Made by a program: the position numbers and the translations under genes
The notes under the pieces: generated by a model
Databases searched by the model: none
The model's input: the letters and a program-made list of their open reading frames with translations, nothing else
What the model was told of the DNA's origin: nothing
Shown: positions 50,470 through 62,400 of the stretch, in pieces
Numbering within the stretch: the stretch's first letter is position 1
Layout: every line of letters starts with the position of its first letter
Origin: Thamnaconus septentrionalis
Taxonomy: Eukaryota > Chordata > Actinopteri > Tetraodontiformes > Monacanthidae
NCBI GenBank assembly: GCA_009823395.1
Contig: CM020513.1
Coordinates: 6,861,001-6,925,000 of the forward strand
Direction: 5' to 3'
DNA length: 64,000 bases

Positions 50470-51599
50470 GTGACACACGATCCGCTCCGCCCTGCCATTG
50501 GACGAGGGGCCGGCCCAGGGGCGTGGCCGCGCCAGGCGGCTCCTCCGCCGTCCCCCGCCGCCTGCTACCGGTCGCTCAATAAGGAGATGGAAGGTCCAGG
50601 GAGCTGAGAAGCACTGGCTCAAGTTTAGGAGAAGTCGGGTTGCTATTCTGGGGTTGGCCGCATGAGGCAAGCACATTTCCCCTGAGGAGCAGCCGTTTGG
50701 GCAGGTGTCCTGCAAACAGGCTGAGGCTAACGCTGCATAGCCACAGGTGTTCCCAGGTGTTCCCCGTTGTCCCCAGGTGTTACCAGACACCCATTGGTGG
50801 GAAGTGGAGTGGCTGCATGGCAAGAATCAACGGGATAAGAGACACTGGGGAGTGATGGGGGGGTTACATCATGGAGCGCCTAAAAATATGCACAAAAAAG
50901 GATCACATGACCAGGCCAACAGGCTCCAGGTCAGGTCAGGCTGAGTCACAGCCAAGATCGACCTGGAGTTGTCTGCAAGGCCGCGCGCTTCTCTGTCCTT
51001 CCTCCCTGTTGGCCAATAGAAGGAGACAGAAGTTCGACCAGGTTGGTTTTGACACTGGCAGCATTTGTCACAGAGTTTGGATTCAGGAACTGAACAATTC
51101 GGAAGCGGGAAATGTCTGCAGCATCTCATGGCCACCACTGGTTTGCCACAAGAGGGCAGTGCAGGGCCAGTGTAAAAGGCCGAAGACAGGTACGGCCACC
51201 AGCTGGAGAGGAACGGACCAGTGTGTGACTGAGTGGTGATGTTCCAAACAGACAAACAAACGAGTTTCTAAAGAATCTGTCTCATACACACTCTGTCATC
51301 ACACCTTCATTTTCCATCCTGGACTCCAGTGGAGCAGCTTCACATCATTAATATATCCATCTGTTTTCTTTATCCACTTATATCACTTGTGGGGACACCA
51401 TTAAAAAAAAAAAAAAAACAAAAACCTTCCGGACCTGCAGCCACATTTAAGCCTGCGTTTACAGTTGTCTGCTGACAGACTGGCGGAGATAAGATGCCGC
51501 GGTTCCAGAATGGAGGAAGTGGCGCCCTCTGGTGGACAGCTGTAGAACGCAAGGATCAGACGTCTGCGGATACTAGACCTCGACTGAAGTACTAAGCAC

Positions 51600-52375
51600 A
51601 AGGTGGCACTGTGTTCCCCACTACCCTCCAGTGTTTCCCACTGTTCCCCAGTCTTCGCCAGTGTTTTCCACTCTTCTCTAGTCTTGTCCAGTCTCCTCCA
51701 CTGTTCTCCAGTGTTTACCACTGTTTACCACAGTGTTTACCACAGTTCACCACAGTGTTTACCACAGTTCTCCAGTCTTCCCCACTGTTCTTCACCTTTC
51801 TCCACTGTTCCCCACTGTTCTCCAGTGTTTACCACTGTTCTCCAGTCTTCCCCACTGTTCTCCACTGTTCATCACTGTTCTCCACTGTTCTCCAGTGTTT
51901 ACCACTGTTCTCCAGTCTTCCCCACTGTTCTCCAGTCTTCCCCACTGTTCTCCACTGTTCTTCACTGTTCTCCAGTCTTCCCCACTGTTCTCCACTGTTC
52001 TTCACTGTTCTCCAGTCTTCCCCACTGTTCTCCAGTCTTCCCCACTGTTCTCCACTGTTCTTCACTGTTCTCCAGTCTTCCCCACTGTTCTCCACTGTTC
52101 TTCACTGTTCTCCACTGTTCTCCACTGTTCTCCAGTCTTCCCCACTGTTCTCCACTGTTCTTCACTGTTCTTCACTGTTCTCCACTGTTCTTCACTGTTC
52201 TCCACTGTTCTCCACTGTTTACCACTGTTCTCCAGTCTTCCCCACTGTTCTCCAGTGTTTACCACTGTTCCCCAGGGTCCCCCACTGTCACGTAGTGTTC
52301 CCCAGTTTTACCAAACGTTCTCCAGTGTTCCCCACTGCCCTCCAGTGTTCCCCATTGTTCTCCAGTGTTCCTCTA
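51600..52375. repeat. Minisatellite of 10-bp CCACTGTTCT/CCAGTCTTCC units
   Basis: About 775 bp of tandem decamers: TTCCCCACTG, TTCTCCACTG, TTCTTCACTG, TTCTCCAGTC, TTTACCACTG. Decamers are arranged in higher-order blocks of 60-120 bp near 51930-52200. Because the unit is 10 bp, the three frames all stay open for long distances on the plus strand and give Ser/Phe/Pro-rich or Cys/His-rich pseudo-proteins. It is not a gene. Confidence 0.95.
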
Positions 52376-53456
52376 GATGCCATAACAAGCATCTTCTGGG
52401 GAGGATGTCCTGGGCTCTTGGTCTAATGTGTCAAAGGTCTCAGAATGAATGTCACTGCTGCATGAAGCTCTTATCCTCCAACTCTGGCGCTGCTGTAGCC
52501 TATGTACCTCAGCTGCTCTCAGTGGCTGCAGCTGCAGAGGTGCTTGGCAGATGGTTGTCCAAGTTGTGTGTCTCTTCTTCACGTTGAGGTGCTGTCAGAC
52601 TGAACGACCACCAAGCATAATGCACTTTGGGGCCAAGTGTGAATGAGGCCAGAGGAACCGTCCAGTGGAACGTCAGAAAGGTTTTCCCATGTGCCAGTGA
52701 GAGAACAACGATTCCGCTGACCCACAAAGGTGCAGCTGGATATGCAACGCTGTCAGTTTTCATTTCAGTTTCAAGGAAAAACGGGAAATAAATCCCATCT
52801 GTGTGATGACAATTGAATTGACACCTTTCTTTTCATAACGCCAGTAGATTTTCTGCTGCACACACAGGAGAAGTGGGACCGGCAGCCCCTCAGGGACCCC
52901 TGGGTGGCCCTAAGACCCCACTTTTGGAGCCTGTTGGTGAAACCTGAGGTCCAGTTGCGTCGCCAGGGGCTGGCGCTCTATTCATAGAGCGTCATGGCGC
53001 CCGTTCCTTCCACTTGTCGGGGGGGGTGGTGGTGGTGATGGTGGTGGGGGCAGGTGGTGGGGGTCAGGTTGTGCTCCACATGAGCCTGCAGCTCCGACAC
53101 TCTGGGCTGGGACGCGCAGCCAGCCGGCCGCCCCCCTGCAGCACCAGTGCCACAGGTAAACACCACATCCACACAGCACCTTTTAATCCAGCAGGTGGCC
53201 AGAAAGGGGGTGGGGACAGGGGGGGGGTTGGGGGTGGGGTGGGCGGAACCCTCCTCCCCACCTCGCTGGGAGTTGGCGTGTGTGTGTTGTTGTTTTTTTG
53301 ACACTGCAGCAGCCTGACTGGGCTGGAACTGACCAAGCCTCCGTCTCCCTGCAGCACCGAGGGCCAGCAGTCCGTCTGACCACAGCAGCCTGATGTAAGT
53401 CTGGGATGAAAAACACTGTCTGTCCTGTTGCTGCATCCAGGGGAAGCAGCGGCCTC

Positions 53457-53457
<1 letters not shown>

Positions 53458-53498
<41 letters not shown>
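53458..53498. repeat. (CAG)n microsatellite
   Basis: About 13 CAG units followed by GTCTCCACC. Whether it is transcribed is unknown; no exon around it could be supported. Confidence 0.9.
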
Positions 53499-53499
<1 letters not shown>

Positions 53500-55471
53500 T
53501 CTCCACCTGGTACGTTAGAGTCTTTTCCCTCCTGTTTGCGGCGCTCTGTGGGAGTTTTTGGGGTCGGATTGATTGGCGACCGGGTTCAATCTTGCACGGC
53601 TATTATTACCCTTTCCTCTTTTGAGCTGCGTCCGCCGGGCCTCGGCATGCCGGACCTGCCCGAGCCTTAAAAGGAGGAGTGGGCTCTCATGTGTCAGAGG
53701 AGAGGGGGGGACAGGGGTAGGGGAGCCGCTCTGGCCTACATTTCACCAAGCTGACACACATAATCACCTGAGAGCCTATAGTGGCTGAGCCAAGGGGAGT
53801 GTGGGGGGGGTTACACACCTCGGCGTGTGCCTGTGAGGCAGCGGCAGAATCTCAGTCCACAAGCTGCAGCCTTGTACCTTCAACTGCTGCGTTCTGTCCA
53901 CCATCAGGCCGAGGTTCCAGAGTTCTGAGCGAAGAGTCGCATGCGTGTGTGTGGCATTGGGTTGAAATTGAAGGCAATTTATTTGTTTGGTCTATTTACA
54001 TTTAATTGAATCTTAAACCTGAAATAAGTTCTTTTCCGCTTGAGATCCAGCTCCTTAGAAAACACTGCCTAAACCTTTTCGCTCCAGCGGGAAACAGAAA
54101 GTCGAGTTGTTGTTGTTGTCAGATATCTCAAAACAACGTTTTCATTGATCTCGTTGTTTTAAAAATTAAAACTTTTAACTAGTAGGTGGCACTGTGAATG
54201 CCAACAAAGCTATCAGACATGTATGCACGTGTTTGAAGGTTAGTGCCTTCATATCTTTGTTTTTGATTTTTTTTTTCTTCTTTTTGCGGAGTGGGCAGTC
54301 ACCTGCAGAAAGAGTCCAAGCGTCTTGAAACAGAAGCAGCTGATTTTCCGACCGCCTCACAGCCTTTCAGCTAAAATTAGGTCGAGCCAGAGCGCCAGGG
54401 TGAGCTGCAGTGAGATGGTGACGGACTGGCTGGTCTATCAGCTGATCTCATCTACCAAAAAAACAACAGGAGGAGTTTTGGGATAGGCTCCGCCCCTGTT
54501 ACCCTGAGCGCTGAAGTGATAAAAAAATGAAGGAATTAATGTTCAAGCGTTTTTCTATTCTCAACGTTCCTTAAAAGTATAAAGTCTTTTAGCTGCATTA
54601 TTTGCAAAGCAGGAGAACGATTTAAACATTTCAGATGAGCAAACTTTTTGCACAATAGTAAAATTATCGTGGCTCACGTTCTGGAGATATTGATTCATAA
54701 CTAAAAACCTGAACATTCTGATTGACTGTTGTCATAAATACAAGAAAAAAACAACGAAAAAACAAGTTTTGTCATTTTCAAGGCATTCATGTTTTGGCAA
54801 TAAAAGAGAGGAAGTGATGAAAAAGTAGAAAATAGTTTTAATTTATTGAGGGGGGGGGGGATAGAGCTGATTGGAGGAGACAGAAGGTTGTCTGACACGC
54901 AGAGGGAAGGCACACAACGCGGGAGGCCACAGTCACAGTGAAAGAAGCAGAAACAGAGTTGAGACGTTTGTTTCGTTTTCCGGCAAACTGGGAGGCGGAA
55001 GAGCGGCGACTGGAAAAACCACTGCTGGCAGGAGCTCCTCAACTATCCTGCAGTGAACCTGCAAAAGAGGACAGAAAAGAACAACACACAGGTTGAAGCA
55101 GGTCGCAATTAAATCCAGAATATTTACAAGCTATAAAAAAAACAAACAAACCATTATGATCATGATTATTATACTGGTTGCTGGAACAGAAATCTTGAAG
55201 GTTAACCTTCGAGACTACGGTGATCAGGACAACTGAGAACCTCTACAGAAATGTTGGAACTGGAAGGTTGAGCCGTTTCTGGTAAAACTAAAACTGAGTC
55301 ACATTCACATGTACCCAGATATCATCCAGATGAAACATGTCGGCATGAGAACATTATGAGTCTCGGAACACAGACCACAAACATGCCAACAGATCTGGTG
55401 TGAATGAGTCTGCTGACTTGACCTCCTTGGAGCTCCTTCTCAAACCTCTTCCGTTTCTCCACAGATCTCTC

Positions 55472-58408
55472 ATGGCTGTCGCGTTCAACCCTTTTTTGCA
55501 GATGGGCCTCCTCACCCAGCAGTATCCGCCACCGCTGCTGCCCAAACCTGGTAAGGACAATGTCAAACTGCAGAAGCTCCTCAAGAGAAACGCCAAAAAG
55601 AAGGCCGCTGCGCAGGCCTCGCAGCCGGCCACGCATTTCCGCTCCAGTCTCTCCCCTGTGAACGAAGCCAGCCCTGATCTGGAGCACAGTGACCACTCTA
55701 CACCGCCCAAGACTCCTGAGACTCCCTATGGCCTCTCCGGTGTCCAGCCGCCACCGCGCTTCAGCGTTCGGCCGCTGTACCAGCACGTGGCATCACCGTA
55801 CCCGCAGCGCGCAGCCTATGGCCGAGCGGCAACGTACTCACCGCAGACGGTGCTCACACCAGCCTTCTCTTATTCGCAGCATGTCACTGCCGCAGTATCT
55901 CAGTATCCAGCCCACCTTCCTGGAGTTCTGCCAGAACCCGGGAGGTTTGCAGTACCTCAGATATCCGTGGCTGAGGCTGTGGTACCTGCAGCTGACGTGA
56001 AAAATGCAGCCGTCAGCCAATCATCGGAGGCCCAAGTCAGTCACACCCGAGCAGGTCCAACTCCTTTTCAAGCCACGGCGGCGGCTTCTTTCATCCGTCC
56101 CATCGTTGTGCTGACTCCGCTCAGCAGATCAAGGAGTCCACGTCCGACGTTCAAAGCCACTGAGCCGTCAAGGTCCCCCAAACCAATGTTCGACGTCCCG
56201 CAAATACGGATGTACACAGCCAGCACATCCTACTATGAAACATCTAAGACGCCACCGGTGTTTGACTCGGTGGGTTTGACAGCCATTGGTACGACCGCAG
56301 CTGGTCTAATTAAAGCACCTGTGGAGGCAAAGCAAAACCTGAGTCCATCTCCTCTGTCAGTCTCAGATACCCGAAGAGAGACACCAACTTTGGAGGCAAA
56401 GAGAGGAACCACTCCGACGGCAGAGATCAAACGGGTCACTCCGACGGCAGAGATCAAACGGGTCACTCCGACGGCAGAGATCAAACGAGTCACTCCAACA
56501 GCTGAAACCAAACGAGTCACTCCGACGGCCGAGATCAGACGAGTAACTCCAACGGCTGAGATCAGAGCCAGAACCCCAAATTTTGAGCTTTGGGTTCAAG
56601 TGGGACGGGCCAAAACCCCAGCTTTTCATATAACCCGCGCTGCAACACCTGTGTTTGAGATATCCAGGCCAAATCCTCTTCTGTTTGCAGTTTCTCCAGT
56701 CACAGTACAGCCTGAGAGGTCACGAACACCGAAAACATTTTCTGTTCCCGCCTCCCCAACTGTAAAGGCGACTGAGCAACAACCAGCTGAGGCAGTGCCA
56801 ATTGGGGACATTCATCCAGACCAGACCGCTGTGGTTCCATCACTTTCGCTGGCCGTCACAAAGCCACAACCTGATTTGACAAAAGAGACAATGATCCGAA
56901 CTGCTCCAACTGAATCTCAAACACTCCATCCAGTCCCCACACCTGAGCCAACCACAGCAGTGGTGACTCCTGGAGACTACCAGAGGCCAAAGACTCCGAC
57001 ATATGAGGCATCCAGACTTAGGAGCGTATCACCTGCCTACAAAAGACCAAGAACACCTACATATGGAACATCTCCATCTGGTGTATCCCCTGTAGCCGTT
57101 CAAAGGCCCAAAACCCCAACAAAAAGTGCTGAAAAGTCAAAGTCGCTGTACCGCGGACTGACGCCGGCAGAATACGCAGCCCACGGCGGAATCAAAACCT
57201 ACGTCCCAGCGTTCAGTTTTTCCAGTTCAAAGACTGAAATCAAAGAAGAAGTCACCAAAGAAAGCCAGGAATCACGTGTGGAGGTCCAGACTATGTCTGA
57301 CTCTTCTAAAACCCTTGAGAAAGAGGGAAACGTTTCACTTGTCCAGGTGGTTCCCAGTATCATTGTTACCCAGGCCTTCACTACCTCAGGAACACAGCCA
57401 GCACAGGATACCGGTATGACTCGCAGTCAACCAGCAACAGAACCAGAGACAAATGTGATGGCTGAACCCTCGGCAGCAGTGAAGAAAACCCCAGAGAAAA
57501 TGGGAAAGCCGGCGATGGAAGCCGCTCAAACAACGACTCAAACTTCAGAAGTCAAACATTCTCTGGACAACGACCAAGATTCCCTGAAAGATGTGAGAAA
57601 ACCTTTAGTCAAAGATAAAGTCCAGAGTGGCAAGCAAAAGTCTGCGGTGGAACCAAAATCTGAGCCTTCAAAACCTGTGTCTCCAGCCAAGACCAGAGCA
57701 GAAGGACTGACAGCTGCCACAGCTGCAACTGATTCAATAAAACCGTCTGTTGCTGGGATCGGAACGGATCAGGACAAAGTCGAGGACAAGTCTGAATCAA
57801 CTTCACCTGCAAAGAAGGAGGCCAGCGAATGGCTTCCTGCGGCTGAAACACCTCTCAAAGTACTGCAAAAGCCAAAAGGGATGAAGTCCAAAGTCAGTGG
57901 GTGGTCCAGACTCAAGAAGCACATGGTGGTAGAGCAGGAGGAGCCAACGTTTCCAGAGGTTGGTTCCCAGCAGGAAGTGGAGGTGGCGGTGGAGGAGGTC
58001 CAGAGCGGTGCACAGAGGCCTGATGGGAAGTCGGGTGATGCCGAGCAGGACAAGAGTGATGCCGCTGGCGCCCCCAAGGTCACGAAGATGTGGGACGCTG
58101 TGCTCTTCCAAATGTTCTCCACCAAGGAGAACATCATGCACCAAATCGAATTGAACAAGAGCGACAAAGAGAAGGAAGCAGATGAGAAGGAGAAAGAGGG
58201 CGAGCCGGCTGAGATCCCGTCCTTTGCGCACCGGCTCCCCGTGCTGCTCTTCAGCCCCAAGTTTGACGCCAAGAAGCTGAGGGAGGCGGCGTCGAGGCCG
58301 GTGACGAAGATCTCAACCGTCTTTGAGATGGGTCTGATAGGACGGAAGGCTAAAGATGAAGAACCAAAAGACTTTAACAGGAAGGCTCGAGGCTTCGCGG
58401 CTACTTAA
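55472..58408 (+). CDS. prr33: PRR33-like proline-rich protein
   Basis: One long exon codes for 978 residues from ATG 55472. An acceptor TTTCTCCACAG ends at 55464, 7 nt before this ATG, so the 5' UTR is split; an in-frame coding join from an earlier exon cannot be excluded. The N-terminus has [20 protein letters not shown], a conserved motif of this family. The body is Pro/Ser/Thr-rich and low complexity, with RSRSPRPTF and KTPTY-type repeats and six copies of TPTAEIKRV (residues 314-367). The C-terminus is charged and better conserved in style: [54 protein letters not shown]. It lies between TNNT3 and LSP1, as PRR33 does in human. The molecular function is not established; muscle expression is plausible from context only. 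AATAAA signals follow at 58759 and 58769. Confidence 0.85.
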   Translation: MAVAFNPFLQMGLLTQQYPPPLLPKPGKDNVKLQKLLKRNAKKKAAAQASQPATHFRSSLSPVNEASPDLEHSDHSTPPKTPETPYGLSGVQPPPRFSVRPLYQHVASPYPQRAAYGRAATYSPQTVLTPAFSYSQHVTAAVSQYPAHLPGVLPEPGRFAVPQISVAEAVVPAADVKNAAVSQSSEAQVSHTRAGPTPFQATAAASFIRPIVVLTPLSRSRSPRPTFKATEPSRSPKPMFDVPQIRMYTASTSYYETSKTPPVFDSVGLTAIGTTAAGLIKAPVEAKQNLSPSPLSVSDTRRETPTLEAKRGTTPTAEIKRVTPTAEIKRVTPTAEIKRVTPTAETKRVTPTAEIRRVTPTAEIRARTPNFELWVQVGRAKTPAFHITRAATPVFEISRPNPLLFAVSPVTVQPERSRTPKTFSVPASPTVKATEQQPAEAVPIGDIHPDQTAVVPSLSLAVTKPQPDLTKETMIRTAPTESQTLHPVPTPEPTTAVVTPGDYQRPKTPTYEASRLRSVSPAYKRPRTPTYGTSPSGVSPVAVQRPKTPTKSAEKSKSLYRGLTPAEYAAHGGIKTYVPAFSFSSSKTEIKEEVTKESQESRVEVQTMSDSSKTLEKEGNVSLVQVVPSIIVTQAFTTSGTQPAQDTGMTRSQPATEPETNVMAEPSAAVKKTPEKMGKPAMEAAQTTTQTSEVKHSLDNDQDSLKDVRKPLVKDKVQSGKQKSAVEPKSEPSKPVSPAKTRAEGLTAATAATDSIKPSVAGIGTDQDKVEDKSESTSPAKKEASEWLPAAETPLKVLQKPKGMKSKVSGWSRLKKHMVVEQEEPTFPEVGSQQEVEVAVEEVQSGAQRPDGKSGDAEQDKSDAAGAPKVTKMWDAVLFQMFSTKENIMHQIELNKSDKEKEADEKEKEGEPAEIPSFAHRLPVLLFSPKFDAKKLREAASRPVTKISTVFEMGLIGRKAKDEEPKDFNRKARGFAAT
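56411..56572 (+). repeat. prr33: 27-bp coding minisatellite in PRR33
   Basis: Six in-frame units of ACTCCGACGGCAGAGATCAA plus ACGGGTC encode TPTAEIKRV with small variants ([27 protein letters not shown]). Units 1-3 are nearly identical at the DNA level, which indicates recent expansion. More divergent units ([18 protein letters not shown]) continue downstream. Confidence 0.93.
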
Positions 58409-58758
58409 GCTAACGATGCTGAGTGATGTACAATGCGGAGACACGGAAGGAACCTCTGGAATCTCAGTCCTTAAATATCGGCGTGCGGTGAAGAAAAAGA
58501 GGCGGCCGGAAGTTTATACTTGACAAATGCTTTGTGTTACTTTTGTGCGACTGGTTGGTTTGGATGGGAAATGTTTGTGCGCCGTGTGGATTAGCTGCAA
58601 GAAAAATATCTCCGTACATTTGTCTTAAAAGTCCGTCAGACGTCGCGTCACTATTTTGAGTTTCAGTTCCAAGCCCCGTGTTTGTTGTCACACCTTCACC
58701 AGGACGTCTGTTGATTTAGTTTTTTTTTTCTCCTGCTTTTCAAAGTCTCAGTAATGTG

Positions 58759-58774
58759 AATAAAAACAAATAAA
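58759..58774 (+). terminator. prr33: PRR33 polyadenylation signals
   Basis: Two AATAAA hexamers at 58759 and 58769, about 350 nt after the PRR33 stop. Another AATAAA occurs at 59026-59031. Confidence 0.6.
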
Positions 58775-59334
58775 AGCACTTGTAAACCAAATATTTAAAA
58801 TTTCCATTCATTATGTAAAGGTAAGTTTTAGTTATATGGGACAAGTATGGATTAAAGCATATCAAAAAAAAAATTCAAGAACTTTTTTTCTATGTTGACG
58901 ATCATTTGAATAGTCGTGTATGTTCTACATGGTGCTAACTGCCTCAGGTCTGACCTCGGATGTCTTCGTGAAGTCCAACACAACATTTTTATTCTGCAGA
59001 TTGTTTGTGATCATATTTTCAGTTCCAATAAAACGATAATTTGACACCATGATTATTCTGCCCTTTTTACATTTAAATACATAAAACCTATACTTTCACA
59101 TAAATATAAGCACTGGTCAACTAGCTTGCCCGCTACTCTCACCCCTGAAAGCTGGTAGCTGGTAGGACATAAATTGATTGGGTGGAGGAAGATGCTGCCA
59201 GTGACACTACTTCTACTTTGTGTTAGCCAGCTGTTTCAGACGTCACCGAGCTATAGTGGATGCTAGCTGGCTAGCCAGCAATGGCTGACAGCTGGCAGTG
59301 GCAAATATATATTGAAGTTATCTGAGTCTGTATG

Positions 59335-59402
<68 letters not shown>

Positions 59403-59451
59403 AATCAACTTTTTAAAATTAAAATAAAAATGCGAATCGATCGTGACTTAA
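58775..59451. other. PRR33-LSP1 convergent 3' region
   Basis: AT-rich spacer between convergent genes. It holds a TTTATT (AATAAA on minus) at 58989-58994 that could end LSP1, TAGCTGGCTAGC-type palindromic words near 59225-59290, and a long (TA)n array at 59336-59397. Confidence 0.45.
59336..59397. repeat. (TA)n microsatellite
   Basis: About 30 TA units preceded by TATGTATG. Such perfect self-complementary TA arrays can extrude cruciforms and are unstable. Confidence 0.95.
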
Positions 59452-62400
59452 TTATATGAGCCAACAATGAGGAGCAATCATGGTATAAAGCAGCTGTTTT
59501 GTGACCTCACCAGACTTCCCGTTGGCCGCCCCGTCTTCCGCGGCGACCTTCTCGTACTTGCCGTGGCCGGTGATGACAAATTTGTACTTTTTCGCGGCAG
59601 CACCCTGAAAAGAGGGATGGCACAGAGTCGGTGACGCCTACATCCAGGAGGGCAAAAAAAAAGCCTTTCAAAAACGGTGCTTTCAAACCAACCTTGGCCT
59701 TCGCCCCCTGCGGGCTGGCCGATGTCTCTCTCACCCCCTCCCACAGATTCTTTTTCTGCATCACGTCTCCGGGCTTCACGTCCTGAGACAAACACAACAG
59801 TTGGCGCCATTTTAAAAGAAGAAGACGCCGTGCGCACTTCCTGTCTAGCCTGGCCTAACCTAGCCTAGCATAGCATCAGTGCATCACAGGAAAGGAAACA
59901 AACTTTTCGGGAGACATTTAGCAGCATCTGCAATGCTTAACACTTAACACTTTTATCTCATCATCTTGCTCATTTGCTGTTAGTTCAATTCAATATCAGT
60001 ATAAATCAAAAGGTTCAAAGTTTGAAATTTCAAATTCCAATTTGCTTTCAGAATTATGGGACCATTATTTGGTTTTTACATTTTCTGCTCAGGCACACCA
60101 GAAAATAAAAACTTTGTGATGTTGTACCCTTGACGTGCACTGGAGGGACATTGAAAAATAGAGTTAGACCAAGCTGTGCAATGGGCAAAGTCTGAACAGG
60201 TGAAAAAAATGGTAAATATGTGATTCTTTTTTTTTCCCCACTCAAATCTGGTTCAAATCAGTTTCGAACTGGATTCCAGTGTGAACGACTCGCTCCACCA
60301 GTCCAGAACCATCGGGACTCACTGCAGGTCTGCCCGCCGCTGACTGTCTGCCGCTGTCGGATGGACCCTTCACCCATTGGGTGATCAGATTGGCAACGCC
60401 CACCTTTAGCCCGTCAGTGTCCTAAGAGAGAGAGAGAGAGAAAAAAAAAAGAGAGAGAAAAAAGAGGACCACGATGAGTAAAATGTTGTCAGACAGAGAG
60501 AAAGTGAAAACTTTTATTTTGCTTTTTTCATGACTCACTCCTGTCGTTCATCTTTTTCAGTTTCCATAAAATGTCCAGTTAAAGTTAATCTAAATTTAAA
60601 TTTGAATTTAAGCTTGATTTAAATTTAGAGTTAAATCAAGTTTACTCAAGTTTAATTGCTCAGCTAATTTTAAGTTAAAGGAACACAGAAGCGAGACAGT
60701 GATTTGGCTCCAGTAACTGAGTGGGGAGGGAGCAGGGAGGCGCTAGAGGGCTACAGGGCTACAGGAAGCAGGAAGGTCCTCCTTGCCTTGCAGCCGGGCG
60801 GCCTGCTGGGACTCTGGATCCCGGCCTCGCCCGCCTCAAACAGGTTCTTCTTGGCAGCGACGATGACCTCTGGCGAGGCCAGCAGCTCGCTCGGCGGCGC
60901 CACCTTCTGACTCCGCTGCTCCTGGGCGTTCTGCGTGGCGAACACAGAGGAAGAAGATCCCAAGTCAAGGTGCGTTTTGACGACGGGCTTTGGTTTCGAG
61001 TTGGACGGACTCGGGTTTACTTCCACTTGTAATTAGTGAGTCAGTGGAAAATTCTTTGCTTCGCGTGGCTGTGAACTGAAGCCGTCAGCCGCGGCGGTGA
61101 GAAGCGCCTCCGGTGCAGCGACCGTTCCCGTGATAGAAACCTGCGCGATGATGTCACCCGCCAGGTGGCTGCACCACTCAGAGCCCACCTCCGCGTCAGT
61201 GACATCCTGATTGGCTGTCTTTTCAAAATAAAAGTGCCGGGAGGGGATAAAAGCTGTTTATTCCCGCCGAGCTGCTGCAACCAGGTGTGACGGAGTGAGT
61301 CTGAACATGTCCCGACACAGGAGGCGCAGATGTTTACAGGTGTGTTAACACACGCACACGCACGCACGCACGCACACACACACACACACACACGCACACA
61401 AACAGACAGCTTTGTGCTATTGTGTTCTTCACACGGTGACGACATTTCTGGGAAGTGGAGACATTTTGACTGGAATCAAATCAAAGAACAACTGGTACCT
61501 CTGTGTGTGTGTGTGTGTGTGTGTGGGTGCGTACGTATGTACTCACCTCTACCGCGTGGACATACTGCTCCACCTTGTCGTCGATCTTCGGCACCAGGAC
61601 GAGCGGCGCCGCCTTCTTAAAACTGTTGCTGAGTCGGACAAAAAAAGAAATAAAATTGCTGGGGCGACTTGGGTTTCGTGTTTTTCAGCTGCTGATAAAG
61701 TTTCCTGCATTGAGGGCTCGTTTGCGCATGAGCTAGCGCACCTCTACTAAAACAAACCAACTGGCTTCTTACCTTTGCAAAACATCTGCCACCTAAAAGC
61801 TCCCAGTGCCAGGCAGAGTCCTTCATGACCACCGCCTGCTACAGGTAGCTAACACCCGCCACAGCTTGCTAATGCTTGACCTGGCAGTGAGCTAACGCCT
61901 GCTGAAGCTAGCAACCGCCTGGCACGGTAAGCTAATGCCTACTCCGGCTAGCTTCCGTCTGAGTCCGTGGCTGAGGATCTGGACAGATTTCTACCTCCAC
62001 CGTTTGCCACCAGGTGATGTTGGGAAATGAAAAGACGCCAAATGGGCTAAAATGTGTTTTCAGGTGTTTCCAAACTGAGCCGTGAGACTCACCTCTTCTT
62101 GAGCGAGCGGTTCAGCGACTCCGTTCTCTCTGTGATCTGTGAAAAAAATAAAATAGTATATATAAAAAAAAATTTAGAAAGTCCGAGGTTCATTTTTGGA
62201 AGTGGGGGAGGGGCCTAAAACACAGGATGTGAATTGCTGCACGGAGGCGGCGGCTCCGACCCGGGTCCAAGGCAAACAGAACCAGCTCGGCTGTTCCCCA
62301 TCAAGCAGAGCATGACAGGAAGCAGAGCACCGGCTGCACTGGCATCCTGTGTTTTCTCAGCTTGACGCTCGGAGAACCGGCTGAACCGCCCCGCAGTTCC

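Larger units (their letters stand above)
50475..55464. other. Gene-poor interval between TNNT3 and PRR33
   Basis: Five kilobases without a supported gene. It holds a GGCTCAGCTCAGCTGGGCTT short repeat (50050-50110, just left), a large minisatellite (51600-52375), a CAG array (53458-53498), GT-rich and GGGG-rich stretches near 53020-53260 and AT-rich DNA to 55390. It probably contains PRR33 upstream noncoding exon(s), which could not be fixed, and muscle enhancers shared with TNNT3 are possible but unproven. Confidence 0.4.

Noticed and set aside
51603..52587. Overlapping plus-strand open frames of 230-284 codons, and matching minus-strand frames
   Set aside because: They are a by-product of a 10-bp minisatellite without stop codons in any plus frame. 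Composition is pure repeat, with no domain or splice structure.
55400..55471. Extending PRR33 upstream of ATG 55472
   Set aside because: The open frame continues back to 55400, but it starts there with GTG, and a strong splice acceptor (TTTCTCCACAG) ends at 55464, so that stretch is intron.
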